Below are positions 1 to 5,420 of a stretch of 5,420 bases of DNA, piece by piece. The notes beneath the pieces are model-generated. The model ran no database searches. It was given only the letters and a program-made list of their open reading frames with translations, and had not been told where the DNA came from. The stretch's first letter is position 1. Each line of letters opens with the position of its first letter. The stretch comes from Thermaceae bacterium (GTDB taxonomy: Bacteria > Deinococcota > Deinococci > Deinococcales > Marinithermaceae). The position numbers and the translations under genes were made by a program. The stretch lies in contig JALVWZ010000002.1 of assembly GCA_027023115.1 (NCBI GenBank), positions 1 to 5,420 of the forward strand, given 5' to 3'.

Positions 1-710
1 AAGAAACCAGCGCCCGCCTGGGCGCCTTCCGCCTGCCCGGCAAGCTGCGTCCCAAGACGCCCGGGCAGCGGCGCTATGTCGAAGCGATAGCTCGCGACGA
101 CATCGTCTTCGGCATCGGCCCCGCCGGCACCGGCAAAACCTACTTGGCGGTGGCCATGGCCGTGGCCGGCTTCAAGAGCAAGAAGTACAAGCGCATCATC
201 CTCACCCGGCCGGCGGTCGAGGCCGGCGAACGACTCGGCTTTCTACCGGGCGACATCCAGGCCAAGGTGGATCCCTACCTGCGGCCGCTCTACGACGCCC
301 TCTTCGAGATGATCGACGCCGAACGCTTCGAGCAGTATCTCGAGTCGGGCATCATCGAGGTAGCGCCGCTGGCGTTCATGCGCGGCCGCACCCTCAACGA
401 CGCCTTCATCATCCTCGACGAGGCGCAAAACGCCACCGCCGAGCAGATGAAGATGTTCCTCACCCGCATGGGCTTCAACTCCAAGGTGGTAGTCACCGGC
501 GACATAACCCAGATTGACCTGCCCGCCAGCAAGCACAGCGGCCTGCTGGCGGCGCAAAAGATTCTGCAGGGCATCGAGGGCATCAGCTTCGTCTACTTCA
601 AGGAGTCGGACGTCGTGCGGCACCCCCTGGTGGCCCGCATCATCAAGGCTTACGAACAGGCGCAGATCGAAAAACAGCGGGCCGAGGAGGAGGGCAGTGG
701 CGACGATTGA
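1..710 (+). CDS. phoH: PhoH-like family ATPase, C-terminal part (5' end outside window)
   Basis: This is a P-loop NTPase of the PhoH (YbeZ) family, cytoplasmic, thought to work with YbeY in RNA or ribosome metabolism. The reading frame is open from base 3 and runs 235 residues to a TGA at 708-710; family members are usually about 320-350 aa, so roughly 100 N-terminal residues are missing. Walker A (GPAGTGKT) is encoded at 117-140. The family block [15 protein letters not shown] follows at about 207-251. Walker B (FIILDEAQ) has its Asp-Glu pair at 417-422, and [10 protein letters not shown] begins at 495. All ATPase motifs look intact. The C-terminal tail is rich in Glu and Asp, and its GAGGAGG codons double as the ribosome binding site of ybeY, which starts 14 nt before this stop. 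The ybeY neighbour supports the PhoH/YbeZ subgroup rather than PhoH2 toxin-type proteins. Identification is certain; the exact RNA-related role is inferred from the family. Confidence 0.97.
   Translation, partial: ETSARLGAFRLPGKLRPKTPGQRRYVEAIARDDIVFGIGPAGTGKTYLAVAMAVAGFKSKKYKRIILTRPAVEAGERLGFLPGDIQAKVDPYLRPLYDALFEMIDAERFEQYLESGIIEVAPLAFMRGRTLNDAFIILDEAQNATAEQMKMFLTRMGFNSKVVVTGDITQIDLPASKHSGLLAAQKILQGIEGISFVYFKESDVVRHPLVARIIKAYEQAQIEKQRAEEEGSGDD
685..694 (+). promoter_or_regulatory. Shine-Dalgarno of ybeY inside the phoH coding sequence
   Basis: AGGAGGAGGG lies inside the last codons of phoH. Its AGGAGG core (685-690) is 6 nt before the GTG at 697. It is the strongest ribosome binding site in the left block and decides the ybeY start, because the frame has no ATG there. 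Confidence 0.75.
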
Positions 711-1122
711 GATAATCGCCCGCAAGAAGCCGCCGCGCGGGCTGCGGCCGCGCCTGCGCAAGGCGCTGGCGGCGCTGATGGCGGAGCTGGGCGTGGGCGA
801 CAAGGAGGTTACCGTCGTTCTCTGCTCCGACCGGATGATCCGCCGCCTCAAGCTCAAGCACTGGGGCGAGGACGCCGCCACCGACGTACTCAGCTTTCCC
901 ACCTATGAGCCGGGCGACCCATTCGTACCGCCGCACCTCGGCGACATTTGGATCAGCCTCGACAGCGCCGCCCGCCAGGCAACCGCGGCCGGGCACTCGC
1001 TGGAAGACGAGGTGCTGCTGCTGGCCGCTCACGCGCTTTGGCACCTGCTGGGCCACGACCACCAAAGCGCCGCCGACTGGCGCGGCTTCGAGCGGGTGCA
1101 GCAGCGCATCCTGGAGCTATGA
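697..1122 (+). CDS. ybeY: Endoribonuclease YbeY / rRNA maturation factor
   Basis: YbeY is a single-strand-specific, zinc-dependent endoribonuclease that acts in 16S rRNA 3'-end maturation and 70S ribosome quality control. The protein is 141 aa, slightly shorter than the usual 150 or so. It shows TDVLSFP (residues 62-68), LGDIWIS (81-87) and the metal motif [11 protein letters not shown] (112-122), with His112, His116 and His122 in the HxxxHxxxxxH spacing. Two usually conserved positions differ: the Gly after the first His is Ala113, and the Arg normally found in the LNxxYRGxD block (Arg59 in E. coli) appears as Trp56 in LKLKHWGED. Start choice: GTG at 697 lies 6 nt after AGGAGG, and no ATG is available nearby. 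The start lies inside phoH, and the stop overlaps the dgkA start as ATGA, so translational coupling is likely on both sides. Confidence 0.96.
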   Translation: MATIEIIARKKPPRGLRPRLRKALAALMAELGVGDKEVTVVLCSDRMIRRLKLKHWGEDAATDVLSFPTYEPGDPFVPPHLGDIWISLDSAARQATAAGHSLEDEVLLLAAHALWHLLGHDHQSAADWRGFERVQQRILEL

Positions 1123-1487
1123 AACGTATCGCCCGCGCCTTCGTTTTCGCCGGGCAGGGTCTGCTGCACGCCTGGCGCAGCCAGCCGAACTTCCGCGTCG
1201 AAGTCTTGATTGGCCTGCTGGCGCTGCTGGCCTGCTGGTGGCTGGCGGTGGACTGGCTGCCGGTGCTGCTATTGACGGCGCTGGTTTTGGGCCTGGAGCT
1301 GGTCAATACCGCCGTCGAGGCGCTTTGCGACCTGGTCTCGCCCGAACCGAATCCACACGTCAAAGCCGCCAAGGACACCGCAGCAGCGGCGGTTTTGCTG
1401 GCGGCGGCGGTGTCGTTGGTGGTCGGTTTGCTACTCTTCGGGCCGCCTTTACTCGATAAGTTGCGCGCGTATGGTAAAATCTCATGA
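1119..1487 (+). CDS. dgkA: Small integral membrane diacylglycerol/undecaprenol kinase, DgkA family
   Basis: The product is a 122-aa trimeric-type membrane kinase that phosphorylates diacylglycerol or, in Gram-positive-type members, undecaprenol, returning lipids to the phospholipid or cell-wall carrier pool. The N-terminal amphipathic part carries NFRVE (24-28). Three hydrophobic segments lie near residues 27-44, 46-66 and 88-108. The signature LELVNTAVEALCDLVSPE contains Glu60, Asn63, Glu67 and Asp71, and AKD at 84-86 matches the conserved Lys-Asp pair that helps bind ATP. All key residues of the family are present. The start is the ATG at 1119, overlapping the ybeY stop as ATGA; a GGAG at 1113-1116 is too close for an ideal ribosome binding site, so coupling to ybeY is likely. 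The same frame is open further upstream, but that stretch lies within ybeY and has no family similarity. The lipid substrate cannot be decided from sequence alone. Confidence 0.93.
   Translation: MKRIARAFVFAGQGLLHAWRSQPNFRVEVLIGLLALLACWWLAVDWLPVLLLTALVLGLELVNTAVEALCDLVSPEPNPHVKAAKDTAAAAVLLAAAVSLVVGLLLFGPPLLDKLRAYGKIS
1448..1475 (+). promoter_or_regulatory. Possible internal leaderless promoter before the CorC-family gene
   Basis: Within the last codons of dgkA there is an AT-rich patch in otherwise GC-rich DNA. TTTACT (1448-1453) resembles a -35 box, and after 16 nt TATGGT (1470-1475) fits the TANNNT -10 consensus. The ATG at 1484 lies 8 nt further on, where a transcript start would be expected. 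A second TANNNT match, TAAAAT (1475-1480), seems too close to the ATG. The downstream gene has no Shine-Dalgarno, which fits a leaderless mRNA; coupling through the ATGA overlap explains the same fact. Evidence is motif-level only. Confidence 0.35.
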
Positions 1488-2848
1488 GCACTATGGACCG
1501 ACCTCCCAGTCGTAGCCTCAGCCTCTTAGCCCCCCTACTCTTTGGTTTTGCCCTGGCCCAGTCGCAAGGCAGCAATGCGGGAATCTCCTCGGGCGAAGTG
1601 TTGTTGCTGGTACTCTTCTTTGCCTTTTCTGCGTTCTTTTCGGCTTCGGAAACGGCCATTACCACCCTCTGGCCCTGGAAGGTGCGCGAGCTGGCCGAAC
1701 GCGACGGCGGCCGCGGCCCCTTCGCCCTGTTACAAAAAGACGTTACCCGCTTTTTGACCACCATCCTTGTAGGCAACAACCTGGTCAACGTCGCGGCCTC
1801 CGCCATCGTCACCAATCTGGCTATCCGTGCCTGGGGCTCCACCGGCGTGGCCTACGCCACCGGCCTGACGACCTTCCTGGTGCTCTTCTTTGGCGAGATT
1901 ACCCCCAAATCCATCGCCGTTCACAACGCCGAACGGCTGGCCCGCCTCGTGGTGGTGCCGGTCTACTGGCTCTCGGTGCTCCTCTACCCCATCGGCCGCT
2001 TTTTCACCTGGGCTTCGCTGCTAATCCTACGGGCGCTCCACCTGGAACCGCGCGAGCAGCCGCTCGTGACCGAAGACGAGCTCAAGTTGCTCCTGGCCGG
2101 GGCCGAGGCCAGCGGCGCCATCGAAGAAGCCGAAGAAGACATGATCCAGGGCGTGCTCGAGCTGGAAGAGACGCAGGTACGCGAGATCATGGTCCCCCGG
2201 GTGGACATGGTGGCCGTAGAAAACAGCGCCAGCCTGCGCGACTTCGTTCGTCTCGAGCGCGAGTGCCGCTTTTCGCGGATACCGGTCTACAAAGAGAGCA
2301 TCGACCAGATCGTTGGCATCGCCTACGCCAAGAGCCTGCTCAACTACGTCGAGACCCCGGAAATGCTCGACCGCCTGACCGTGATGAGCATCTCCCAACC
2401 GCCCTTCTTCGTTCCCGAATCAATGCCGGTTTGGAACCTGCTCCTGGAGATCCGCAAGCGCAAGGTTCACATGGCGATCGTAGTAGACGAGTTCGGCGGC
2501 ACCTCGGGACTGGTTACCCTCGAAGACATCATCGAGGAGATCGTCGGCGAGATCTACGACGAGACCGACGTAGAAGAGGAGCAGCCCATCCAGCCCCAGG
2601 AAGACGGCAGCTATCTGATAGACGCCCAGACGCCGCTCGATGACGTGTCTGAGGCTTTGGGCGTAGAGCTGCCGGAGGGCGAGTACGAAACCCTCTCCGG
2701 CTTTCTTTACGAGAGCTTCGGTTACATTCCCAAGGCCGGCGAGGAGCTCGACTTTGGCGGCTACCGCTTCGTCATCGAGTCTGGCGACGAGCGTAAGATA
2801 GACATGGTCCGCGCCGTGCCGGTCACGACCGCGACCGCCGACGCTTAA
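1484..2848 (+). CDS. CorC/HlyC-type CNNM transmembrane transporter with CBS pair (hemolysin family)
   Basis: This is a 454-aa inner-membrane protein of the CNNM/CorC family, linked to Na+-driven Mg2+ export and often annotated as a hemolysin. Residues 10-25 form a signal-peptide-like hydrophobic segment ending in LAQ. The DUF21 membrane domain spans about 35-200, with SASETAIT (53-60), GNNLVN (97-102) and GEITPKS (137-143). An acidic linker and VREIMVPRVDM (232-242) lead into the CBS pair (about 235-355), with RIPVYK (265-270) and the strongly conserved VVDEFGGTSGLVTLED (333-348). The C-terminal CorC_HlyC domain (about 365-445) contains YETLSGFL (401-408). CBS domains of this family bind adenosine nucleotides. 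The start at ATG 1484 overlaps the dgkA stop as ATGA; ATG 1493 (Met4) is an alternative, and neither has a Shine-Dalgarno. All three domains are present and full length. Family assignment is firm; Mg2+ as substrate is inferred from homologues. Confidence 0.95.
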   Translation: MSTMDRPPSRSLSLLAPLLFGFALAQSQGSNAGISSGEVLLLVLFFAFSAFFSASETAITTLWPWKVRELAERDGGRGPFALLQKDVTRFLTTILVGNNLVNVAASAIVTNLAIRAWGSTGVAYATGLTTFLVLFFGEITPKSIAVHNAERLARLVVVPVYWLSVLLYPIGRFFTWASLLILRALHLEPREQPLVTEDELKLLLAGAEASGAIEEAEEDMIQGVLELEETQVREIMVPRVDMVAVENSASLRDFVRLERECRFSRIPVYKESIDQIVGIAYAKSLLNYVETPEMLDRLTVMSISQPPFFVPESMPVWNLLLEIRKRKVHMAIVVDEFGGTSGLVTLEDIIEEIVGEIYDETDVEEEQPIQPQEDGSYLIDAQTPLDDVSEALGVELPEGEYETLSGFLYESFGYIPKAGEELDFGGYRFVIESGDERKIDMVRAVPVTTATADA

Positions 2849-2850
2849 CG

Positions 2851-2855
2851 AGGAG
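2851..2855 (+). promoter_or_regulatory. Shine-Dalgarno of cdd
   Basis: AGGAG lies in the 14-nt gap between the transporter stop and the cdd ATG at 2863, with 7 nt spacing. It supports this ATG as the start and independent ribosome loading on the operon mRNA. Confidence 0.7.
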
Positions 2856-2862
2856 CCCGACG

Positions 2863-3258
2863 ATGCCCAAACTACGTAGCGACATCCGCATACTCGCCGC
2901 CGAGCACCTGCAAAACGCCTACGCTCCCTACTCCGGCTTCAGGGTAAGCGCGGTGGTGGTCGCCAAGAGCGGCCGCCAGTACGTTGGCGTCAACGTCGAG
3001 AACGCCGCCTACCCCCTCTCCCGCTGCGCCGAGCAGGTGGCGGTGGGGGCGATGGTCACCGGCGGTGACCGCGAGATAGCCATGGTGCTGATCCACTCCA
3101 CCTCCAGCCCGCCGGCTACCCCCTGCGGCGCCTGCCGTCAGGTAATCAGCGAGTTCGCCGCACCCGATACGCCAATAATCTGCAGCAACGACGCCGGCGA
3201 AGAGCTGCGCTTTACCATCGGCGAGCTTCTGCCGGCGGCCTTCAAACTGAACGAGTAG
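2863..3258 (+). CDS. cdd: Cytidine deaminase (small homotetrameric type)
   Basis: The enzyme converts cytidine and deoxycytidine to uridine and deoxyuridine in pyrimidine salvage, in the cytoplasm. The protein is 131 aa, the usual size for the tetrameric class. YAPYSGFRVSA (20-30) and VNVENAAY (43-50) form the substrate pocket, with Asn44 and Glu46 matching the ribose-binding pair. The zinc site is Cys55 in CAE, with Glu57 as the proton shuttle, plus PCGACRQV with Cys88 and Cys91. The C-terminal block FTIGELLPAAF (117-127) is typical. One difference is visible: the residue after CAE is Gln58, where many homologues, such as the B. subtilis enzyme, have Arg. It is the last gene of the plus-strand block, and its final 17 nt overlap the end of the convergent methyltransferase gene. 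A blasticidin-S-deaminase-like activity is possible but less likely given the context. Confidence 0.95.
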   Translation: MPKLRSDIRILAAEHLQNAYAPYSGFRVSAVVVAKSGRQYVGVNVENAAYPLSRCAEQVAVGAMVTGGDREIAMVLIHSTSSPPATPCGACRQVISEFAAPDTPIICSNDAGEELRFTIGELLPAAFKLNE

Positions 3259-3823
3259 CCCGGAGCACGTAGCGCCCGCGGCGGCTATCAGTTCGCGGAT
3301 GTCCGAATCCCAGGTTTTCCAGCTCGGCGGCCAGGTCTTGCGGGTGATAGAAGTTTGCCGGCTCACCGGCCAACCGCTCGCCCCAGTAGACCCAGCGGCC
3401 AATGCCGGCGGCGGGGTCGAAGTCGTAGACCCAGAGGCCGCCGCCGGGCCTGAGAACCCGCGCCACCTCGGCCAGGGCGCGCTCGCTGTAGGCGAAGTGG
3501 TGCAGCGCTTCGCCAAGCATCACCCCGTCCACGCTGGCGTTTTGCAGCGGCAGTTCGTGAGCGTCGGCCACCAGCGTCCTGACGGGGCCGGGGGCGTGGG
3601 CCAGCATCCCCGCCGCCCGGTCCACCACCACGTATTCCAGCTCGGGGCGTTCGGCCAGCGCCCAGGAGCTCAGCACACCGGTGCCGCCGCCAAGGTCCAA
3701 AACCCGCGCTCCAGGCGGCAAACCGTGCAGCCACTCGGCCAGCAGCGGCCGCGACCAGCCGGGGTAGACCCGCTCTCCCCAGCGCGCGAACAACCAGCCC
3801 AGCCGCTCGAATGGTATCGCCAC
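3242..3823 (-). CDS. Class I SAM-dependent methyltransferase, Methyltransf_11 type
   Basis: The product is a 193-aa cytoplasmic methyltransferase of unknown substrate. The order of Rossmann motifs is standard: motif I VLDLGGGTG (41-49), acidic end of strand 2 at Asp68 in YVVVDRA, motif II-like ADAHELPL (86-93), then GVMLGEALHHF (100-110) and EVARVLRPGGGLWVYDF (119-135). The C-terminal segment is short, with no extra substrate domain, and HHF followed by RVLRPGG resembles UbiE-like and other small-molecule methyltransferases without fixing a substrate. The start is GTG at 3821-3823, one base after the lipoprotein stop. The frame upstream closes at 3847 with no other usual start codon. The nearest GGGAGG (3838-3843) is 14 nt away, so translation probably depends on coupling to the upstream gene. 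The 3' end overlaps cdd tail to tail. A methyltransferase fold is firm, but a pathway cannot be named. Confidence 0.87.
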   Translation of the reverse strand: MAIPFERLGWLFARWGERVYPGWSRPLLAEWLHGLPPGARVLDLGGGTGVLSSWALAERPELEYVVVDRAAGMLAHAPGPVRTLVADAHELPLQNASVDGVMLGEALHHFAYSERALAEVARVLRPGGGLWVYDFDPAAGIGRWVYWGERLAGEPANFYHPQDLAAELENLGFGHPRTDSRRGRYVLRATRSV

Positions 3824-3824
3824 G

Positions 3825-4664
3825 CTAGCGGACGCGGCCTCCCATCAAGAGCTCCAACCCCTGCTGCCAAAGACCCGGTATTTCCGCTTTGAGTCCGCCG
3901 CGAACCTCCAATTGCAGGCCGGCTACCAGGCCCGCCGCCGCCCCCGGAACTTCGCTCAGACCGACGCGGAAAACCAGCCGGCCGTTGCTGCTCTGGCGGG
4001 GTCTGAGCGGTACATCCAGACCGGCGCTGGCCACCTGGCGGCCGCCGATGACCAAGGCTGCCGGACCGCGCAGATAAAAGCCCAGGGGATTGGGGTTGGT
4101 CACCTGGAAGGCCACCGCCACCTCGAGGGTGCCGCCGCTCAGCGAAAGACTGCTCTGCTCGGGCAGCAGCTTGAAGGTCGGCAACGCAAAGTTCAGGTCG
4201 AGGCGGACCGTTTGATCGAGCAGCGTGTAAGGACCAATGTTGATCGGCAGCGGCCCCAGGTTCGCCTTGCTACGGCCGTTGATGCGAATCCGCACCGGAC
4301 CGCCGTGCAGCAGCTTGGCCAGGCTGGCGGTCGCTTCTGCCAGCGGCACGCTGATGCGCGTCGGCACCACCTCGAAACCGGCGGCCCGAATGGTCATCTC
4401 CGGCAGGTCGAACGGAATGGAGGCGTCGTCGAAGTAGAGGGTGAGGGTGCTTTCCAGCAGGGGCAGGTCGAATGAATTGGGGTTGCTGATCTTTAGGTCG
4501 AGCTGGAAGTCGGCGCGACCCGTGAAGGGATCGAGGCTGACGAGCTGAAAGTTCTGCACCTGCGCCTGCGGCGGCGCCGGCTGCTGCATTCGCGGCAGGC
4601 AGGCCGAGAGCGCCAGCAGTAAGACCAGGCCCAGAGCCGCCAGCCACGGTTTTTTGCTGCTCAC
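3825..4664 (-). CDS. Lipoprotein with two LEA type 2 (WHy) domains
   Basis: This is a predicted lipid-anchored envelope protein. From the chosen start it is 279 aa. Residues 4-21 form a Lys-Lys-led signal peptide, and LSAC gives lipobox Cys22. A Pro/Gln-rich linker follows. Two similar beta-rich units come next, at about 38-150 and 160-270, each with the NPN signature of LEA_2/WHy domains: KISNPNSFDLPL with NPN at 61-63, and VTNPNPLGFYL with NPN at 190-192. Bacterial WHy proteins have been linked to desiccation and stress tolerance, which is only a family-level hint here. Start choice: GTG at 4664 makes a GTGA overlap with the upstream stop and has GGGGTGG (4676-4670) just 5 nt ahead. A GTG at 4673 would add three residues but has its purine-rich tract directly adjacent, with no spacing. 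The methyltransferase gene starts 1 nt after this stop. Confidence 0.85.
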   Translation of the reverse strand: MSSKKPWLAALGLVLLLALSACLPRMQQPAPPQAQVQNFQLVSLDPFTGRADFQLDLKISNPNSFDLPLLESTLTLYFDDASIPFDLPEMTIRAAGFEVVPTRISVPLAEATASLAKLLHGGPVRIRINGRSKANLGPLPINIGPYTLLDQTVRLDLNFALPTFKLLPEQSSLSLSGGTLEVAVAFQVTNPNPLGFYLRGPAALVIGGRQVASAGLDVPLRPRQSSNGRLVFRVGLSEVPGAAAGLVAGLQLEVRGGLKAEIPGLWQQGLELLMGGRVR

Positions 4665-5420
4665 AGTAACCACCCCTCTTCTTGCAGTTTTTCAAGCAAT
4701 TTTACCGCATCGGGCCAGTAGGGGCTTTCGGGCTGGTAGGGTGGCCGCGGGTAGCCGACGGGAAGACCCAGGTGACGCAGCGACTGCTTTATGAGGGTGG
4801 CGCCGCCCTTGCCGTAGAGGGCGGCGGTGTCGTAGGCCAGGGCGGCCAGGTGATCGTCCACCCGGCCTTCGCCGACCTGCTGGTTGAAAACTGCAGCAAA
4901 CAGTCGTGGGGCCACGTTGCCCACCGCCAGGATGGCCCCCTTGGCGCCGCTGGCGGCGGCGGCCGCCAGGTTCAGGCCGTTGCCGCTAAAGACGGTGAAG
5001 TCGGGCACGTGAGCGCGGTAGTACATCAGCCGGTTGACGTCGCCGGAAGAGTCTTTCATGCCGGTGATGTTGGGGTGTTCGGCTAGCGTCTTGACTATCT
5101 CGACGGGGAACTCGATTTTGGTAAAGACCGGCACGTGATAGATCCAGACCTCACCCAGCTCGGCCAGCCCGTGGTAGTAATCGCGGAAGGCGGCGGGCGT
5201 CATCGCCCGGTCATAGAAGCGCGGCGACATCGTTAGCAGGTAGTCGGCGCCGGCCGCCAGCGCCGCTTCGGCGTGACGGCGCGCCAGCGGTAGCGATTCG
5301 TCGCCGACGCCGACCCAGAGGGGCTTCTTGGACTTTATGCCGGCCAGCAGGCGCTCGCGCTCGTCGGGCGCCAGGGTGACCGCCTCACCGGTGGAACCTA
5401 GTACCAGAAAACCGTCCACG
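4661..5420 (-). CDS. DapA/NAL-family (dihydrodipicolinate synthase-like) aldolase, 5' end outside window
   Basis: This is a class I (Schiff-base) pyruvate-dependent aldolase or synthase of the DHDPS/N-acetylneuraminate lyase superfamily, with a cytoplasmic TIM barrel. About 252 residues are visible of the usual 290-300. The fragment begins at the DGFLVLGSTGE block, so some 35 N-terminal residues lie beyond the window; the first GTG at the edge is an internal Val, not a start. Numbering from it, GSTGE is 8-12, the catalytic Tyr is Tyr94 in WIYHVPVFT, and the Schiff-base Lys is Lys122 in GMKDSSGD. GAKGAILAVGNVAP (158-171) is the usual barrel-end motif. The Arg after YNVPS that binds aspartate semialdehyde in E. 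coli DapA (Arg138) is Phe99 here, so true DHDPS activity is doubtful. Other options are a KDG/KDPG-type or another 2-keto acid aldolase. The stop overlaps the lipoprotein start as GTGA. Confidence 0.92.
   Translation of the reverse strand, partial: VDGFLVLGSTGEAVTLAPDERERLLAGIKSKKPLWVGVGDESLPLARRHAEAALAAGADYLLTMSPRFYDRAMTPAAFRDYYHGLAELGEVWIYHVPVFTKIEFPVEIVKTLAEHPNITGMKDSSGDVNRLMYYRAHVPDFTVFSGNGLNLAAAAASGAKGAILAVGNVAPRLFAAVFNQQVGEGRVDDHLAALAYDTAALYGKGGATLIKQSLRHLGLPVGYPRPPYQPESPYWPDAVKLLEKLQEEGWLL

Noticed and set aside
243..902. Long minus-strand open frame opposite phoH and ybeY
   Set aside because: It is antisense to two clearly identified genes, has no recognisable motif, and GC-rich codon bias readily opens such frames.
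1475..1480. TAAAAT as the -10 box for the CorC-family gene
   Set aside because: Only 3 nt separate it from the ATG, too short for a transcript start at or before the ATG; TATGGT at 1470-1475 fits better.
3270..3287. Imperfect inverted repeat TAGCGCCCGCGGCGGCTA near the convergent ends, considered as a terminator
   Set aside because: It has two mismatches, no usable loop, no T-run on either strand, and it lies in methyltransferase codons.
2872..3516. Minus-strand open frame of 214 codons across cdd and the methyltransferase 3' end
   Set aside because: It overlaps cdd fully antisense and the methyltransferase gene in another frame; the composition is Ala/Gly-rich with no family signature.
3299..3892. 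Plus-strand open frame of 197 codons across the methyltransferase and lipoprotein genes
   Set aside because: The opposite strand encodes a methyltransferase with all expected motifs in order; this frame is rich in Gln, Pro and Arg and shows no domain.
4650..4655. Run of six T (six A on the coding strand) in the signal-peptide codons of the lipoprotein gene, considered for slippage or frameshifting
   Set aside because: It is short, encodes the two Lys expected in a signal peptide, and no alternative frame product is suggested.

Overview
The window is a compact, GC-rich bacterial chromosome segment with almost no non-coding DNA. Eight protein genes are visible, six complete and two cut by the window edges. 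All look like ordinary chromosomal genes. I see no RNA gene, mobile element, CRISPR array or repeat family. The likely source is Deinococcota, perhaps a Thermaceae-like thermophile (moderate to low confidence). This rests on the high GC, GTG starts, gene overlaps, a Gram-positive-type small DgkA beside a lipoprotein with LEA2 domains, and a possible TANNNT leaderless promoter. No rRNA or other phylogenetic marker is present to confirm it.

Left block, plus strand (1-3258): phoH (3' part), ybeY, dgkA, a CorC/HlyC-type CNNM transporter gene, and cdd. The genes overlap by 14, 4 and 4 nt, and the last gap is 14 nt, so the block is very probably an operon. It combines rRNA maturation (YbeY with its usual partner ATPase PhoH), lipid phosphate recycling (DgkA), Mg2+ transport or tolerance (CorC family) and pyrimidine salvage (Cdd). 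The order blends the phoH-ybeY-dgkA-cdd-era order of Gram-positive bacteria with the ybeZ-ybeY-ybeX(corC) order of proteobacteria. An internal promoter may sit at the end of dgkA, just before the transporter gene, which has no Shine-Dalgarno sequence.

Right block, minus strand (5420-3242): a DapA/NAL-family aldolase (5' end outside the window), a lipoprotein with two LEA type 2 (WHy) domains, and a small class I SAM-dependent methyltransferase. Junctions are a GTGA overlap and a 1-nt gap, so these three are also likely co-transcribed. The aldolase keeps the Schiff-base lysine and catalytic tyrosine but lacks the arginine that binds aspartate semialdehyde in true DHDPS, so it is probably not the lysine-pathway enzyme. 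No common pathway for these three genes is evident.

The two blocks converge and overlap by 17 bp at their 3' ends, with no visible intrinsic terminator. The points most worth a second look are the unusual YbeY motif residues, the non-canonical aldolase, the aldolase/LEA2 lipoprotein/methyltransferase cluster, and the possible leaderless promoter. I found no convincing novel defence or mobile system.
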